DNA of 8,056 nucleotides from JBBQUP01 sp038212305 (GTDB lineage Bacteria; Bacteroidota; Bacteroidia; Bacteroidales; Marinilabiliaceae): NCBI GenBank assembly GCA_038212305.1, contig JBBQUP010000122.1:1-8056 (forward strand). The letters are read 5' to 3'. A model generated the notes under the pieces. That model saw nothing but the letters and a program-made list of their open reading frames with translations. It had not been told where the DNA came from and made no database searches. Position numbers and translations under genes: made by a program. Of the stretch, positions 6,119 to 8,056 are shown piece by piece (position 1 is the first letter of the stretch; each line of letters starts with the position of its first letter).

Positions 6119-6704
6119 ACGATGGATTATTTGGGAAATTCGACCATGTTTTAAAAACATCACCTAAGCTTTCCATCCTATTTTTCCAAATGTTATTCAC
6201 ATTATCAGACATAATATTCTCTTCATCCATTCGAGATACTATCCAACTATTTTCTTCTATTTCCTTCTCTAACTGACCTGGCGACCACCCTGAATACCCT
6301 GCAAAAAACTTTATGGTGGTTTCATCAGCAATACCACCATTTATAAGCTCTTTAACCTTATCAAAATCTCCTCCCCAAAAAATATTCTCAGTAATTTTTA
6401 ATGATCCGGGAATTAAATGCCCCATAGTGTGTATGAAATGCAATGTATTTGATGCAACCGGTCCTCCGATAAACAGCTCACCTTTAAAATTGAACAAATC
6501 TTCAATTACTTCATCCGGGTATAATTCCGATGATTTATTTAATACAAAACCCACCGCACCATTTTTCCCATGTTCAACCAATAAAATAATCGACCGGCTA
6601 AAATAAGGTCCTTGAAGAAATGGTTCAGCAATTAAAATCCTTCCTTTAAAAGGTTTTAATTGTGGCCTGGCAGCTTTGAATATGTTAAAATCAATATCTT
6701 TCAC
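6111..6704 (-). CDS. yqgE: YqgE/AlgH family protein
   Basis: A cytoplasmic protein of 197 residues in the DUF179/YqgE-AlgH family. The biochemical role is not established; AlgH was named for an effect on alginate in Pseudomonas. Family signatures are all present: KGRILIAEPFL (20-30), FSRSIILLVEH (35-45), GAVGFVLNK (49-57), FIGGPV (78-83), and the best-conserved block FFAGYSGWSPGQLEKE (133-148). The end, TWSNFPNNPSFN, matches the usual Bacteroidota ending. The start codon is GTG (6704-6702): an in-frame TGA lies five codons upstream with no ATG between, and the first internal Met is residue 94, well inside the conserved domain. It is convergent with the holA operon, overlapping its end by 8 nt, so no terminator fits between them. 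Confidence 0.93.
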   Translation of the reverse strand: MKDIDFNIFKAARPQLKPFKGRILIAEPFLQGPYFSRSIILLVEHGKNGAVGFVLNKSSELYPDEVIEDLFNFKGELFIGGPVASNTLHFIHTMGHLIPGSLKITENIFWGGDFDKVKELINGGIADETTIKFFAGYSGWSPGQLEKEIEENSWIVSRMDEENIMSDNVNNIWKNRMESLGDVFKTWSNFPNNPSFN

Positions 6705-7142
6705 TTTTTTATCAAATCAGTAATAATTTTCTAAAAATCTCAAAACATAATCTATCCTAATATGGAAATCCTAAATCCATATATTTTAAAATCAATACAT
6801 ACATCAAATTAAGAAAAGTTTTAGCGAATTGAAAGTTTTAATCTTTGTTTTTTTGTTATTTATAAAAAACATTTTTTTCCATCAAACTCCTAATTTTAAT
6901 CTTACAAGCACCTATGTTTGAGTATTTTTATGTCGAAAAACATAATATTCATCAAAAAGAAATTTAACCGTTTACATGAATGATAAATATAGACTAACTT
7001 TTTTATAAATTTGTATTACAAGATGTTTAAACAATAATCATCGTTGCTAATTATAGATAAAATTTCATTGAGCATTCATCGTGTTAAATAACAGGCAATC
7101 ACAGCACATTACATCATTCATTATTCCGTAAAAAAACAAAAT
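6705..7142. other. AT-rich intergenic region between yqgE and the polysaccharide locus
   Basis: No convincing gene is present here; the longest small ORFs are under 20 codons. On the minus side no good TAnnTTTG promoter for yqgE was found, only near-misses (CAAAnnnTA at 6741-6749 on the plus strand). On the plus side, TATGTTTG at 6913-6920 is an exact -7 match but lacks a -33 partner. An AT-rich hairpin is possible at 6928-6945 (TTATGT/ACATAA, 6-nt loop). The better promoter candidate at 7006 is listed separately. Downstream of it, TGCTAAT (7045-7051) can pair with ATTgAGCA (7067-7074), leaving one bulged G, in the presumed leader. Confidence 0.6.
7006..7013 (+). promoter_or_regulatory. Bacteroidota -7 promoter element for the polysaccharide export operon
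   Basis: TAAATTTG is an exact match to TAnnTTTG in a very AT-rich setting. No TTTG -33 box lies at the normal 19-21 nt spacing; the nearest resemblance is AATG at 6979-6982 with a 23-nt spacer. Initiation would be near 7018-7020, leaving an untranslated leader of about 190 nt before the export gene. That is long for this phylum, although long leaders are known in Bacteroides capsule operons controlled by UpxY-type antitermination. A weak -33 may mean an activator or alternative sigma factor is required. Confidence 0.4.
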
Positions 7143-7211
7143 ATGGATGATCAACAATTCAGAAAGTCACTTAAATTAACCACATTATTATCATTAAGAA
7201 TTATCGGATGA
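7143..7211 (+). CDS. Possible 22-codon leader ORF coupled to the export gene
   Basis: An ATG at 7143 opens a 22-codon ORF starting MDDQQFRKSLKL and ending SLRIIG. Its TGA (7209-7211) overlaps the ATG of the export lipoprotein (7208-7210) as ATGA, the same coupling geometry used at 5267 in this window. The peptide has an acidic start, a basic middle and a hydrophobic C-terminal third; I recognise no family. It could be a translated leader peptide that couples or gates translation of the exporter, a remnant of a longer gene, or chance: an ORF of this size is not rare by chance in AT-rich DNA. No Shine-Dalgarno precedes it, but a run of A (7130-7136) lies about 7 nt upstream. Confidence 0.3.
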   Translation: MDDQQFRKSLKLTTLLSLRIIG

Positions 7212-8014
7212 AATTTCAAAAAATATTCTCAATCATAAATCATCAAAGCTACATTCTCGTATTTTTCATCTTGTCGACTTTGATGTTCTCATGCCAAAAC
7301 AATAAAAACTTAGTGTATTTGAAAGATCTAGATTCAAGTATGCTGCCTCAATCGTTTAACAAAGAAAAAGCCACTTATAAAATTAAGGAGCACGATATTC
7401 TTTTTATTCGCATATTAAGCAGTAATAAAGAGATAGCTGAGCTTTATAACAACATTCCAACCCGTGGAATGAACACCACATTAAGTTCGGAAGCTGATCA
7501 GTATGTAAATGGTTTTACCGTTGGAGATAAAGGTGAAATTTCGCTTCCAATTTTAGGGAATTTGAAAGTTTCGGACTTTACGCTACAGGAAATTGAGCGA
7601 ATGATTCAAAAAAGAGCCGATGAGTATTTGATTAATGCGACTGTTTTGGTTCGGTTTTTAGACTATAAAGTTACTGTTTTAGGTGAGGTTACACGCCCAG
7701 GAGTTTATTTCAACTACAATGATCAACTAACCATTTTTGAAATTTTAGGAAAAGCTGGTGACATTAATGAGTTTGGTGATAAAAGACATATTCTGATACT
7801 GCGGCCAAACGAAACTGAAACCAAAACATATGAAATTGACATTACAAAAAAAGATATCCTTAGTTCGTCGGGGTTTTATTTAATGCCAAACGATATTGTA
7901 TATGTTAAACCTTCCAAAAACAAAGCATTCAGAGTTAATCTCCCCATTTGGAATCTAGCACTTTCGTCAGCAACTACCGTATTGCTGCTTCTTCAATTCT
8001 TTAGAAATAAATAA
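7208..8014 (+). CDS. Wza-type polysaccharide export outer-membrane lipoprotein
   Basis: A 268-residue exporter of the polysaccharide biosynthesis/export family, expected to form the outer-membrane channel for capsule or exopolysaccharide. The N-terminus is a lipoprotein signal: basic MKFQK, a hydrophobic stretch at 15-27 and a lipobox LMFSC with C29 as the lipidated cysteine. Residues about 55-150 are the Poly_export domain (YKIKEHDILFIRIL; FTVGDKGEISLPILGNLKV). Residues about 153-205 form an SLBB domain (KVTVLGEVTRPGVYFNYN...). After NDIVYVKPSKNK, the C-terminal hydrophobic helix at 246-264 probably spans the outer membrane. It is shorter than E. coli Wza (379 residues) with fewer SLBB repeats, as is common in Bacteroidota. 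ATG 7208 is chosen because it gives a complete signal peptide. The next gene starts 5 nt downstream, so this begins an operon. Confidence 0.92.
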   Translation: MKFQKIFSIINHQSYILVFFILSTLMFSCQNNKNLVYLKDLDSSMLPQSFNKEKATYKIKEHDILFIRILSSNKEIAELYNNIPTRGMNTTLSSEADQYVNGFTVGDKGEISLPILGNLKVSDFTLQEIERMIQKRADEYLINATVLVRFLDYKVTVLGEVTRPGVYFNYNDQLTIFEILGKAGDINEFGDKRHILILRPNETETKTYEIDITKKDILSSSGFYLMPNDIVYVKPSKNKAFRVNLPIWNLALSSATTVLLLLQFFRNK

Positions 8015-8019
8015 GTAAT

Positions 8020-8056
8020 ATGAGCCAACCGTTTTCTTACGATCAATTATCGCAAC
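8020..8056 (+). CDS. Start of next gene, probably Wzc/GumC-like polysaccharide co-polymerase (truncated by window)
   Basis: An ATG at 8020, five bases after the exporter stop codon, opens a frame that remains open to the window end; only 12 codons are visible (MSQPFSYDQLSQ). In Bacteroidota the gene after a Wza-type lipoprotein is usually the inner-membrane chain-length determinant / tyrosine autokinase (Wzc-like), and a short polar N-terminus before the first membrane helix would fit. The product assignment rests on context alone. Confidence 0.5.
   Translation, partial: MSQPFSYDQLSQ

Noticed and set aside
6313..6340. Perfect 8-bp inverted repeat (ATGGTGGT/ACCACCAT, 12-nt loop) inside yqgE
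   Set aside because: It falls fully in conserved coding sequence (NGGIADETT), has no T-run and no context suggesting regulation; likely coincidental.
6913..6967. TATGTTTG -7 match and an overlapping 17-codon ORF (start ATG 6914)
   Set aside because: There is no -33 partner at a sensible distance, and the ORF is very short with no family resemblance or coupling to a downstream gene.
7039..7083. Near-duplicate segments containing TCATCGT in the leader upstream of the exporter
   Set aside because: The exact shared core is only 7 bp, which is expected by chance in a few hundred AT-rich bases.

Overview
The window looks like ordinary chromosomal DNA from a low-GC member of the Bacteroidota, probably Bacteroidales/Marinilabiliales-like. 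That placement is inferred from several signs: a PD40-repeat envelope protein, the short form of AMP nucleosidase, a stand-alone HsdR-N-type nuclease domain gene next to holA, a Bacteroidota-type YqgE ending in -FN, a lipoprotein-type polysaccharide exporter, an almost complete lack of Shine-Dalgarno sequences, and two intergenic matches to the Bacteroidota -7 promoter element TAnnTTTG. No RNA gene, insertion sequence, CRISPR array or phage gene was seen.

Layout. Positions 2-1210 hold the 3' part of a PD40 beta-propeller envelope protein that ends in a SPOR-like domain instead of the usual OmpA domain. It overlaps by 14 nt a RimJ/RimL-type GNAT acetyltransferase (1197-1739). A terminator-like hairpin with a T-run lies inside the start of that acetyltransferase gene. 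Convergent to it, with overlapping 3' ends, is an HsdR-N/PD-(D/E)xK domain protein (1722-2189, minus). Divergent from that is AMP nucleosidase (2276-3052), followed by an 11-bp inverted repeat and a TAnnTTTG promoter. That promoter precedes a tight four-gene run (3146-6118): DNA polymerase III delta (holA), a rhomboid protease, a GmhB-like HAD phosphatase and a class IV aminotransferase. Gene junctions are +5, -1 and -4 nt, so these are almost certainly co-transcribed and translationally coupled. The convergent yqgE/algH gene (6111-6704, minus, GTG start) overlaps the end of this operon by 8 nt.

A gene-poor stretch of about 500 nt (6705-7207) separates this housekeeping block from the start of an exopolysaccharide locus. 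It contains a TAnnTTTG promoter candidate and a predicted leader of about 190 nt. At the end of that leader is a possible 22-codon upstream ORF whose stop overlaps (ATGA) the start of a Wza-type outer-membrane export lipoprotein (7208-8014). A further gene begins at 8020 and runs off the window; from context it is probably the Wzc/GumC-like partner.

No clearly new biological system is visible. The items most worth a second look are the translationally coupled mini-ORF in the polysaccharide leader, the intragenic terminator-like hairpin, the PD40-SPOR architecture, and the GNAT protein lacking the usual glycine in its acetyl-CoA loop.
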